From contig NZ_CP134876.1 of assembly GCF_032108445.1 (NCBI RefSeq), forward strand, positions 1,674,001 to 1,738,000: DNA of 64,000 nucleotides, given 5' to 3'. Origin of the DNA: Micromonospora halotolerans. Lineage in GTDB: Bacteria > Actinomycetota > Actinomycetes > Mycobacteriales > Micromonosporaceae. A model generated the notes under the pieces. The model had not been told where the DNA came from. It worked only from the letters and a program-made list of their open reading frames with translations, and did no database searches. Below, in pieces: positions 1 through 6,565 of this stretch (positions are counted from its first letter, which is position 1; each line of letters opens with the position of its first letter). The position numbers and the translations under genes are program-made.

Positions 1-59
1 TGCTCCAGCACCGCGAGCAGCAGCGCATCCAGGTGTCCGTGCAGCGCCTGGGCCTTCAT
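1..59 (-). CDS. PadR-family transcriptional regulator, N-terminal fragment
   Basis: Only the first 19 codons are inside the window; the gene runs off the left edge. The translation MKAQALHGHLDALLLAVLE matches the start of PadR-type winged-helix regulators, where the first helix reads (M)(K/R)...L.G.LD.LLLA.L and is followed outside the window by the G.L.GY.I element. The ATG at 59-57 is the only sensible start. The family usually represses nearby transporters or detoxification genes and is often autoregulated. The fragment is too short to predict a ligand or target. Confidence 0.7.
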   Translation of the reverse strand, partial: MKAQALHGHLDALLLAVLE

Positions 60-61
60 GC

Positions 62-75
62 GTAGTAAGCCTACT
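62..75. promoter_or_regulatory. Short inverted repeat upstream of the PadR start
   Basis: Overlapping dyads GTAG-N5-CTAC (62-74) and AGTA-N4-TACT (64-75) lie immediately upstream of the PadR ATG. Position and size fit an autoregulatory operator, but the sequence is not the classical ATGT-N8-ACAT PadR site, so this is only a candidate. Confidence 0.3.
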
Positions 76-132
76 TGTCTGCGGGTCGGGACGCCACCGG
101 GGTGCGGCTCCCGGCGACGGCGGGACGCCCAC

Positions 133-174
133 TAGGGTATGTGCGCAGAGTCACTCGGCGGCCGACCGCCGCCG
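133..174 (+). promoter_or_regulatory. Possible -10 element and leader hairpin for the acidic protein gene
   Basis: TAGGGT at 133-138 resembles an actinobacterial -10 hexamer. It is followed in the presumptive 5' UTR by a 7-bp hairpin, CGGCGGC (156-162) and GCCGCCG (168-174) with a 5-nt loop, ending about 30 nt before the GTG start. No convincing -35 was found. Confidence 0.25.
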
Positions 175-206
175 GGTGGGCAACCCGAAAGCACACGGAG
201 GTCAGC

Positions 207-1196
207 GTGGCCCGCCAGTCGCCCCAACGGCCCGACGCCGACGAGCCCGAGCTCGACGACACCACCGCGTCGACCGCAGCAGACGAGGTCGAGGTCGACC
301 GCCCGGCGGCGGACCGCGCGCTCTGGGACGAGCTGCGGATCGACCCGGTGGAGATCGCCCTGCCCGCCGGCACCGGCTTCACGCTGCGGGCGTACCGGCC
401 GGCGCGCGAGCTGACCCCGACCGACGTCGCCGAGCGCGACGAGGACGACCCCTTCCTGGCCCGTCGCCAGGTCGTCGTGTCCGAGGACGACGAGGAGGTG
501 GTGATCCTCGACGAGGAGTTCGCCGCCCTCGCCGCCGAGGAGGACGAGGAAGCCGACGACGAGAAGCGGCCCGGGCGCCGCCGGCGCGGCAAGGCCGAGG
601 CGGCCGAGGACCAGGCCGACGAGGACGCCGCCGAAGACGAGGCCGAGGACGAGGCCGAGGACGAGGCCGACGAGGACGAGTCGGACGAGGACGAGGACGC
701 CGCGGGCGACGAGGAGGTGCCCGTCTTCCTCACCCACCGCGGCAAGCTGCTGCTGTTCAAGACCCCGGAGTCGCTGGTCAGTTTCATCCGTTCCGGGGCG
801 CCCAACGACCTGTCCCAACTGGACAGCTGGAATGAACTGTCCGAACGGGTGGAACCCGCCGACATCGCCCCGCTGGACGAGGACACCTACGAGCTCGACC
901 TGGTAGTGGAGAATCTCCGCGGCGGCCACGACGCGTGGGACCCGACGCTGCTGATCGAGGCCGGCGAGGTCGCCCGTGACCTGGCGTACGCCCTGCGGCT
1001 ACCGGCGGTGCTCGACATGCTCTCCGCGGGCTCCAGCCTGGACGACCTGGACGAGGCGCTGCGCGCTTCTGTCAACGGCGGAATCGGTGGATTCCTCGGC
1101 CGGCGCCGGCTGAAGAAAATCGGGGCACAAACCGCAAGTTTGGGTTGGCGCACCATTGTCGGCAAGATCTCTGCTGTTGTGGACTGGCGCGACTGA
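207..1196 (+). CDS. Conserved acidic protein, function unknown
   Basis: This 329-residue soluble protein matches no family I can name. I chose the GTG at 207 because ACGGAGGTC lies just upstream; the frame stays open to 75 but without a ribosome-binding site. The N-terminal third is moderately acidic. Residues about 110-175 are almost pure Asp/Glu/Ala, encoded partly by a 12-bp tandem repeat around 639-674 (EDEAEDEAEDEA). The C-terminal half, from FLTHRGKLLLF to the end, is globular and better conserved in style, with an aromatic/acidic segment (WDPTLLIEAGEVARDLAYAL) and a basic end (GRRRLKKIGAQ). There is no signal peptide or membrane segment. It is followed after 64 bases by the large proline-rich gene on the same strand, so co-transcription is likely. 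The acidic linker may bind basic proteins or compete with DNA; that is inference. Confidence 0.6.
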   Translation: MARQSPQRPDADEPELDDTTASTAADEVEVDRPAADRALWDELRIDPVEIALPAGTGFTLRAYRPARELTPTDVAERDEDDPFLARRQVVVSEDDEEVVILDEEFAALAAEEDEEADDEKRPGRRRRGKAEAAEDQADEDAAEDEAEDEAEDEADEDESDEDEDAAGDEEVPVFLTHRGKLLLFKTPESLVSFIRSGAPNDLSQLDSWNELSERVEPADIAPLDEDTYELDLVVENLRGGHDAWDPTLLIEAGEVARDLAYALRLPAVLDMLSAGSSLDDLDEALRASVNGGIGGFLGRRRLKKIGAQTASLGWRTIVGKISAVVDWRD

Positions 1197-1260
1197 CCCG
1201 GAGCGGGGAGCATCAGTCTCTGGCAGAGCAAGACCTGTGTCCCGGGAGGAGGACGACGCC

Positions 1261-3609
1261 GTGGCGCTCGTGCGCGTGTACTGCGGTCTGGCCTCGGCGG
1301 ATTCCGCCGACCGGTCGGCTTCGGTCGAATCGACGCTGACGTCCGCTGTGGTCGACGACGCAGGCCGTCTGCTGCATGTCTGCGAGATCGGTGACGACCC
1401 GGCTGGCTACGCCCAGCTGGTCGCGCTGCTCGTGGAGCGGTCGGGTGGGCCGAGTGGTGCGGCCATCGCGGCCGACAGCGACGACCACACGGTCACCTCG
1501 CTGCTCAGCGCGGCGGGTCGGCCACTGGCGATCGCGGACGACGACTCGGTCGACGACTTCGCCGAGCGCTTCGCCGACGACGACTCGCTGGAGGAAATGC
1601 AGTCCCCGCCGGCCGAGCGCCGTGCGGTCGGGCTGGCCCGCGCACTCCAGGCCGGCGCGCTCTCCGCGGTGACCCTCCCGGCGCCGCGCGACCTCGCCAA
1701 CTACAAGCAGGTTCTCGCCGCGCACGCGGCACTCGCCAGCGGCCGGCACTCCGCCGCGGTGGCGCTGCGGGAGGTGCTCCGCGAGCTCTACCCGGCCGCG
1801 TTGCGCGCGTACCCCGACCCGGCCGAGCCGGTCTCGCTGGCCATCCTCGACGCGCTGCCCGAGCCGGGCATGCTCGCCGGCACGGTGGCCCGGGGCCGTG
1901 AGGTCACGGTGGCGGCGGACGCCGTCGCCGCCCACCTGGCCGCCGAGGGTGTCGCGGACGCGGACACCATCAACGACGCGGTGACCGCGCTGCGGGTCGC
2001 CATCTCCGAGACGCCCCGGCGGGCCTCCGTCAACCGGGCGCTCACCGCCGCCGTCGCCGAGACCGTGCGGCAGGCGGTCGCCTCCGTCCGGGCCTGCGAC
2101 GCCGGCTGCGACGCGCTGGTCGGCGCCCTCAGCGCCCGGGTCACCACGCCCGCTCCGGCGCCGGGCCGCCGGGCCGCCGCCCGCCGCGGCGAGCAGGTCG
2201 AGGAGCTGGTTCCGTCGGCCGCCGCCGGGCTGCGCCCGGTGCGCCCGGCCGAGCCCGAGCCGGTCGCCGAGCAGGCCGCGCGCCGCGGCCGTCCCGAGCC
2301 GGTCTCCGGGCTGGTGGGTCGGCGCAGCCGTCCCGAGCCGGCCGGTCCGGCCGCCCCGCCCTCGCCGCGCCCGCTCGGCCCGCCGCCGGTGGCCCCGCCG
2401 CCGGTCGCGCCGCCGCCCGTCGCCCCGGCGCCGGTCGCCCCGGCCGCCTCCCTGGGCCGGCCGGCCTCCGCGCCCGCCCGCCCCGAACCGACCGCCCCGC
2501 TGCCGTCGCGTGTGGACGGGCCGACCAACCGGCCGATCTCCGCCCCGCCCCCGCCGCCGCCCGGGATCACCCCCATCGCCCCGGCGCAGCGCGGCGCAGT
2601 GCCGCCGGCCGAGGCCGGGGAGCCGTTCCGCCCGACGCTGACCACCGCGGCGATCAACAAGGCGCGGGCCGAGCGGCAGCGCACGGTCATCCCGCCGCGG
2701 CCCAAGACCAACCAGGAGCCGCCGACCGGCGGTTTCAGCGCCACCGACCTGACCATCCCGGTGCCGACGCCCCGCCCGGACCAGGAGACCGCTCCCCCGG
2801 GATCCCGGGCCAACTGGCCGCTGGTCAACACCGGCGAGGACCAGGACGACCGGGCCAAGGAGGCGCCGGCCTACCCCTACGGGCGGGGTGTGGACGCGCC
2901 GAGCGACCCGGGACGGGTCACCCCGCCGTGGCTCGCCGACGACCTCCCGCAGGAACCGCCGATGCTGCGGCTCGTGGAGCCGCCGCCGCTGGCCGACCGC
3001 GCGCTGCGTGACCAGCTGAACCCGCCGACCGACCCCGGCTTGGACACTCCGCCGCTGCGGCTGGTCGACCGGCCGGAGGCCGACCGGCCGGGCCGCCCGG
3101 TGCCCCGCGCCGAGGCGCCCGCCCCGCTGGAGCGGCGTCCCGCGCCGAAGGAGCACCGGCCGCCGCCCGTCTCCGACGAGGGCGACGGTGACCTGCTGAT
3201 CTTCGCGCAGGCGAAGTCGGCCTGGTTCGTCGGTCACGGCGACGAGGCCGACCTGGACTGGGCGACCACCGCGGACACCGGCTGGCAGGCGGCCGAGCAG
3301 GCGGCCCGCCCGTCGGTGGGCGCCGAGACCAAGGCCGGCCTGCCCAAGCGGGTCCCGCAGGCCAACCTGGTGCCGGGCTCCCCGCTGCGCGAGGAGCGTC
3401 CACTCCGGATCGTCCGCAACGCGGCCAGCCTCGCCGAGAACACCACCGGCTACTTCCGGGGGTGGCGGCGCGGCCAGGAGATCGGCGGCTTCGCCGTGGG
3501 CGGTCGCCCCGGCCGGGAGGCGGCCGGCGGCTGGGACTTCAGCCGGGACACCGGCGACCGCGACGACGACCGGGAGTACGAGTACCGGTCCGCGGGCTAC
3601 CGGTCCTGA
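1261..3609 (+). CDS. IS110-like N-domain / proline-rich protein with a conservon-kinase-type C-terminal tail
   Basis: A 782-residue protein starting at GTG 1261, chosen because GGGAGGAGG lies 7 nt upstream. Residues 1-200 (VYCGLASADSAD..., an IAADSDDHTV strand-turn, then helices ending in LYPAALRAYPDP) resemble the N-terminal DEDD region of IS110-family transposases; this is a weak match by eye. About residues 300-640 are a low-complexity Pro/Ala/Arg linker with PPPVA repeats. The last 140 residues carry LLIFAQAKSAWF (about 643-654), DTGWQAA (about 672-678), GLPKRVPQANLVPG (693-706) and YFRGWRRGQ. The same elements in the same order end the sensor kinase encoded at 6562-10176. There are no terminal inverted repeats and no C-terminal transposase domain, so this is not an active insertion sequence. 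I infer a cytoplasmic partner in conservon signalling, binding whatever the kinase tail binds. Confidence 0.55.
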   Translation: MALVRVYCGLASADSADRSASVESTLTSAVVDDAGRLLHVCEIGDDPAGYAQLVALLVERSGGPSGAAIAADSDDHTVTSLLSAAGRPLAIADDDSVDDFAERFADDDSLEEMQSPPAERRAVGLARALQAGALSAVTLPAPRDLANYKQVLAAHAALASGRHSAAVALREVLRELYPAALRAYPDPAEPVSLAILDALPEPGMLAGTVARGREVTVAADAVAAHLAAEGVADADTINDAVTALRVAISETPRRASVNRALTAAVAETVRQAVASVRACDAGCDALVGALSARVTTPAPAPGRRAAARRGEQVEELVPSAAAGLRPVRPAEPEPVAEQAARRGRPEPVSGLVGRRSRPEPAGPAAPPSPRPLGPPPVAPPPVAPPPVAPAPVAPAASLGRPASAPARPEPTAPLPSRVDGPTNRPISAPPPPPPGITPIAPAQRGAVPPAEAGEPFRPTLTTAAINKARAERQRTVIPPRPKTNQEPPTGGFSATDLTIPVPTPRPDQETAPPGSRANWPLVNTGEDQDDRAKEAPAYPYGRGVDAPSDPGRVTPPWLADDLPQEPPMLRLVEPPPLADRALRDQLNPPTDPGLDTPPLRLVDRPEADRPGRPVPRAEAPAPLERRPAPKEHRPPPVSDEGDGDLLIFAQAKSAWFVGHGDEADLDWATTADTGWQAAEQAARPSVGAETKAGLPKRVPQANLVPGSPLREERPLRIVRNAASLAENTTGYFRGWRRGQEIGGFAVGGRPGREAAGGWDFSRDTGDRDDDREYEYRSAGYRS

Positions 3610-3654
3610 TCGGAGTCCCGTCCCGCCCCACCCGCGTGTTCCTGCCCACACCCG

Positions 3655-3660
3655 GATAAT
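3655..3660 (+). promoter_or_regulatory. Candidate -10 hexamer for the substrate-binding lipoprotein gene
   Basis: GATAAT sits 85 bases upstream of the ATG at 3745 and is one of the very few A/T-rich stretches in the region. No clear -35 element was identified. Confidence 0.3.
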
Positions 3661-3744
3661 TTGACGCCGGACGCGGCCGGCCGGGAGCATACCCGGCGGA
3701 CCAGCCGGCGGCGGGTGTTCGCCGGGGGTGGGAAGGCGACTCCA

Positions 3745-4968
3745 ATGGCGACACCGGCATTCGACTCCTCCGTGCTCACCCGTCGGGGCGTTCTCGCCGC
3801 GGCAGCCGGCAGCCTGCTGCTCGCCGGCTGCGGGCAGCAGGGCGAGCGGCCGGAGGAGGAGCCCTCGGCCAGCAGCGCCCCCAGCAGCCAGGACCTGGTC
3901 GTCGGGGCCAGCCTGGAGCTGACCGGCCGGGGCGCCGCGCTCGGCGTGCCCCAGCAGCGGGCCCTCGAGATCGGCGCCGACGCGCTGAACAGGTCCGGCA
4001 TCCCGGTGGGCAGCCTGCGGCGGTCCATCCGCCTGGAGATCCGGGACAACCGCAGCAGCCCCCGGGAGGCGGCCCGGCAGGCGGCCGAGCTGACCCGTGC
4101 GGGCGTACAGGCCCTGGTCGGCGGCACCCTGGCGGAGACCTCGGTGGCCCTCGCGGAGGCGGCCCAGAAGGTCAAGACCCCCTTCCTGTCGCTGGGCCTC
4201 GGTGACGGCGTCGTGCTGCCGCTCGCCGAGCGGACCTTCAGCTTCCAGCTCACCCCGGACGCCGTCGACGTGGCCCGCCGGCTGGCCGACCTGGTCGAGA
4301 CGCAGCGCCTCCGGCGGGTGGCCCTGCTGGCCGCCGACGGGCTGCACGGCGACTCCGGCGTGCGGGCGGTACGCGCCGCGCTGCGGGGCAGCGACGCCGA
4401 CCTGGTCCGCACGGTCCGGCTGCCCGACACCGGGCGGAGCTTCGCCGGCGCCGCCGAGCGGATCGCCGCCGCCGACCCGGACGGGGTGATCGTCTGGGGT
4501 GCCGCACCGGACTCCGGCGTGGCCGCCCGGGAGCTGCGCCGGGCCGACTACCGCGGCCCGCTCTTCTTCGACGCCGGCGCGGTCGCCGAGGCCACCCTCA
4601 GCGCCCACAACGCCGCGGCGGTCGAGGGGGCGTACGCCGTGCACCCGGGCTGCCTGTCCACCTCCACGCTGACCGCCACCACGAGGGCCGAGCTGGAGCG
4701 CCGGGACTTCAACTACCGCTACACCCAGCGGTACGGCACCTCCAACACCTTCGCCCCGTACGCCTCGGACGCGCTCCAGCTCCTCGCCGCGTCGGCGCGG
4801 ATGGCCACGAGCCTCGACCGTGGACGGATCCGGGCGTTCCTGCAGAGCCAGGTGGCCGAGGGCATCGCCGGCGGGTATGCCTTCACGCCCACCCGGCACG
4901 GCGGCATGGAGTCCGACTCGCTCGCCGTCTACGTGGTCACGCAGGGCGCCTGGCGCCTGTACGCCTGA
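3745..4968 (+). CDS. ABC transporter substrate-binding lipoprotein, branched-chain amino acid type
   Basis: A 407-residue secreted lipoprotein. Starting at ATG 3745 gives a compact signal sequence: TRRGVLAAAAGSLLLAGCG, with paired arginines and a lipobox LAGC whose Cys would be lipidated. The TTG at 3661 in the same frame only adds a charged extension. The mature part opens with LVVGASLELTGRGAALGVPQQRALEIGADALN, typical of periplasmic-binding-protein type I receptors of the LivJ/Leu-Ile-Val class. Later features such as VIVWGAAPDSGVAARELRRADYRGPLFF and FAPYASDALQLLAASARM also fit that fold. No permease or ATPase gene is adjacent, so it may act as a sensor-type binding protein or with a transporter elsewhere. 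It converges on the conservon operon, separated by two strong hairpins. The ligand cannot be read from sequence. Confidence 0.8.
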   Translation: MATPAFDSSVLTRRGVLAAAAGSLLLAGCGQQGERPEEEPSASSAPSSQDLVVGASLELTGRGAALGVPQQRALEIGADALNRSGIPVGSLRRSIRLEIRDNRSSPREAARQAAELTRAGVQALVGGTLAETSVALAEAAQKVKTPFLSLGLGDGVVLPLAERTFSFQLTPDAVDVARRLADLVETQRLRRVALLAADGLHGDSGVRAVRAALRGSDADLVRTVRLPDTGRSFAGAAERIAAADPDGVIVWGAAPDSGVAARELRRADYRGPLFFDAGAVAEATLSAHNAAAVEGAYAVHPGCLSTSTLTATTRAELERRDFNYRYTQRYGTSNTFAPYASDALQLLAASARMATSLDRGRIRAFLQSQVAEGIAGGYAFTPTRHGGMESDSLAVYVVTQGAWRLYA

Positions 4969-4978
4969 CCGTCCGAGG

Positions 4979-5009
4979 CCGGTGACCGTCCCGCCGGGAC
5001 GGTCACCGG
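4979..5009. terminator. Perfect 14-bp hairpin, terminator of the lipoprotein gene
   Basis: CCGGTGACCGTCCC (4979-4992) pairs perfectly with GGGACGGTCACCGG (4996-5009) around a 3-nt loop. It begins 10 bases after the lipoprotein stop codon. There is no U-tract, as is usual in actinomycetes. Confidence 0.75.
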
Positions 5010-5043
5010 CCGGCTGCGCAGTGTGCCGGACGGCGGACAGCGA

Positions 5044-5078
5044 GAAGCGCCCGGTGGCCGATGGCCGCCGGGCGCTTC
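5044..5078. terminator. 16-bp hairpin, terminator of the conservon operon
   Basis: GAAGCGCCCGGTGGCC (5044-5059) pairs with GGCCGCCGGGCGCTTC (5063-5078) with one wobble and a 3-nt loop. It lies 9 bases past the GTPase stop on the minus strand, back to back with the hairpin at 4979-5009, so each convergent unit has its own terminator. Confidence 0.75.
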
Positions 5079-5087
5079 GTCACCGGG

Positions 5088-5702
5088 TCAGGCGGGGGCG
5101 ACGGCCCGCGAGCGCCGCATGGTGAGCACGTACTCGACCAGCGAGATCAGCACGTGCTTCGTCGACTCCCGGTTACGGGCGTCGCAGGCCACCACCGGCA
5201 CGTCCGAGGAGATCGCGAGCGCGTCCCGGACGTCCTGCGGGTCGTGGTACTGCATCCCGTCGAAGCAGTTGATGGCCACCAGGTACGGCAGCCGCCGGTG
5301 CTCGAAGAAGTCGATGGCGGCGAAGCAGTCGGCCAGCCGACGGGTGTCGACCAGTACGACGGCGCCGATCGCACCCCGGACCAGTTCATCCCACATGAAC
5401 CAGAACCGCGTCTGACCCGGCGTACCGAACAGGTACAGGATCAGATCCCGGTCGATCGAGATACGACCGAAGTCCATGGCCACCGTGGTCGTCGTCTTGC
5501 CCGGCACCTGCCGGGTGTCGTCGACGCCCACGCCGGCGGAGGTCATGATCGCCTCGGTGGTCAGCGGCGTGATCTCCGAGACCGAGCCGACCAGCGTCGT
5601 CTTGCCGACGCCGAATCCACCGGCGATAACGATCTTCGCCGACGTCACGCGCCCGCTCGGGGCAGGCGGCCGGTGCGACATGTCAGAGCCTGCGAAGTCC
5701 AC
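5088..5702 (-). CDS. Conservon Ras-like GTPase (CvnD type)
   Basis: The 204-residue small GTPase that ends the conservon. It shows the P-loop GGFGVGKTTLVGSVSEI, a switch-I TTTVAMDFGRI segment, G3 GTPGQTRFWFMW, and VVLVDTRRLADCFAAIDFFE. The G4 position reads NCFDG instead of NKxD, which is usual for this family. Start 5702 (MDFAGSD) resembles the MDFAS start of Streptomyces CvnD proteins and overlaps the DUF742 stop by 20 bases. An internal ATG at 5681, immediately after that stop, is an alternative. In Streptomyces the CvnA-D proteins form a membrane-associated complex reminiscent of eukaryotic G-protein signalling, with the GTPase on the cytoplasmic face. The overlap implies translational coupling with the DUF742 gene. 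Confidence 0.9.
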   Translation of the reverse strand: MDFAGSDMSHRPPAPSGRVTSAKIVIAGGFGVGKTTLVGSVSEITPLTTEAIMTSAGVGVDDTRQVPGKTTTTVAMDFGRISIDRDLILYLFGTPGQTRFWFMWDELVRGAIGAVVLVDTRRLADCFAAIDFFEHRRLPYLVAINCFDGMQYHDPQDVRDALAISSDVPVVACDARNRESTKHVLISLVEYVLTMRRSRAVAPA

Positions 5703-6060
5703 TCAGCACCCTCTCCAGCAGTTCAGTGCCCACCGCGTCGTCGGAGTCGTCCAAAATGGTCGGCTCGTGGACCGCGACCAGGCCGTCCGTCGCCATGTCG
5801 GCGATGAGCACCCGGGCCACGCCGAGCGGAAGTTGCATGCGCGCCGCGATTTCGGCGAGCGACTGCACACGTCCGTCACACAGCGCGGCGATGTACTGGT
5901 GCTCCCGGCCCTGGCCACCGTTGCCAGTGGCAACCGACCGGCCGCGCACCGTCGTCTCGACGAGCGCCTCCAGGGCGATCTCGAGCCGGGGGCGGGTACG
6001 ACCGCGGGTCACGGCGTACGGACGGACCAACGCTCCGGTCGGTTCGTCACGATCAACCAT
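5683..6060 (-). CDS. DUF742 protein, conservon component (CvnC type)
   Basis: This 125-residue protein begins at ATG 6060, preceded by the excellent ribosome-binding site AAGGAGGTGA. A longer reading from 6090 has no comparable site and would swallow the Shine-Dalgarno. It has the hallmark LVRPYAVTRGRTRP near the N-terminus, then a winged-helix-like part (EHQYIAALCDGRVQSLAEIAARMQLPLGVARVLIADMATDGLVAVHEP) typical of DUF742. In conservons it sits between the Roadblock and GTPase genes and contacts the GTPase. About 100 bases separate it from the Roadblock gene, a larger gap than elsewhere in this operon, but with its own strong ribosome-binding site. Confidence 0.9.
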   Translation of the reverse strand: MVDRDEPTGALVRPYAVTRGRTRPRLEIALEALVETTVRGRSVATGNGGQGREHQYIAALCDGRVQSLAEIAARMQLPLGVARVLIADMATDGLVAVHEPTILDDSDDAVGTELLERVLSGLRRL

Positions 6061-6160
6061 GTCGCCGCTCACCTCCTTCGTACCCGGCACCGGCTCGCCC
6101 CGGTGGCATTCGTCCTTGTCGTAGTTGTTGCCGCCTCTGACCCACCGGTCAGCGCGTCGT

Positions 6161-6565
6161 TCAGCCCATCATCCCGACAGCCGTGCGCGGCTGCGGGGTC
6201 AGGGCGTCGCCCACCCGGTCGACGAGCAGGGCCATCTCGTAACCGACCTGCCCGACGTCGCAGCTGCGCGCGGCGAGCACGGCGAAGGACGAGCCGTCCG
6301 AGATGGACATCAGGAACAGGAAGCCGTTGTCCATCTCGACGACGGTCTGCAGCACCGCCCCGCCCTCGAAGCAGCGGGCCGCGCCCTGGGTCAGGCTGAC
6401 CAGCCCGGACGAGATCGCCGCCAACTGGTCCGCGCGGTCCCGCGGAAGGTCACGGGACGAAGCGAGGAGCAGGCCGTCGGCGGAGACGGCGACCGCGTGC
6501 GCCACACCGGGCACTCGGTCGGCGAAGTTGGCCAGCAGCCATCCGAGATCCTGCGTAGTTGTCAT
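6161..6565 (-). CDS. Roadblock/LC7 domain protein, conservon component (CvnB type)
   Basis: A 134-residue single Roadblock/LC7 domain starting [37 protein letters not shown], followed by [21 protein letters not shown] and the strand [24 protein letters not shown]. This matches bacterial MglB/CvnB-type proteins, which dimerise and regulate Ras-like GTPases. Its ATG overlaps the kinase stop by 4 bases (ATGA), showing tight coupling. The expected partner is the GTPase at 5088-5702. Confidence 0.92.
   Translation of the reverse strand: MTTTQDLGWLLANFADRVPGVAHAVAVSADGLLLASSRDLPRDRADQLAAISSGLVSLTQGAARCFEGGAVLQTVVEMDNGFLFLMSISDGSSFAVLAARSCDVGQVGYEMALLVDRVGDALTPQPRTAVGMMG

Noticed and set aside
1261..3609. 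An active IS110-family insertion sequence
   Set aside because: There is no C-terminal transposase_20 domain, no flanking boundary signature and no second copy, and the tail is of conservon-kinase type.
3661..3744. TTG start at 3661 for the binding lipoprotein
   Set aside because: It adds a charged, non-conserved extension before a compact lipoprotein signal that begins naturally at ATG 3745.
1213..4899. Very long antisense open frame opposite the proline-rich and lipoprotein genes
   Set aside because: It has Arg/Gly/Pro-rich nonsense composition and no domains. It exists because high GC removes stop codons, and the plus-strand genes have good starts and recognisable proteins.
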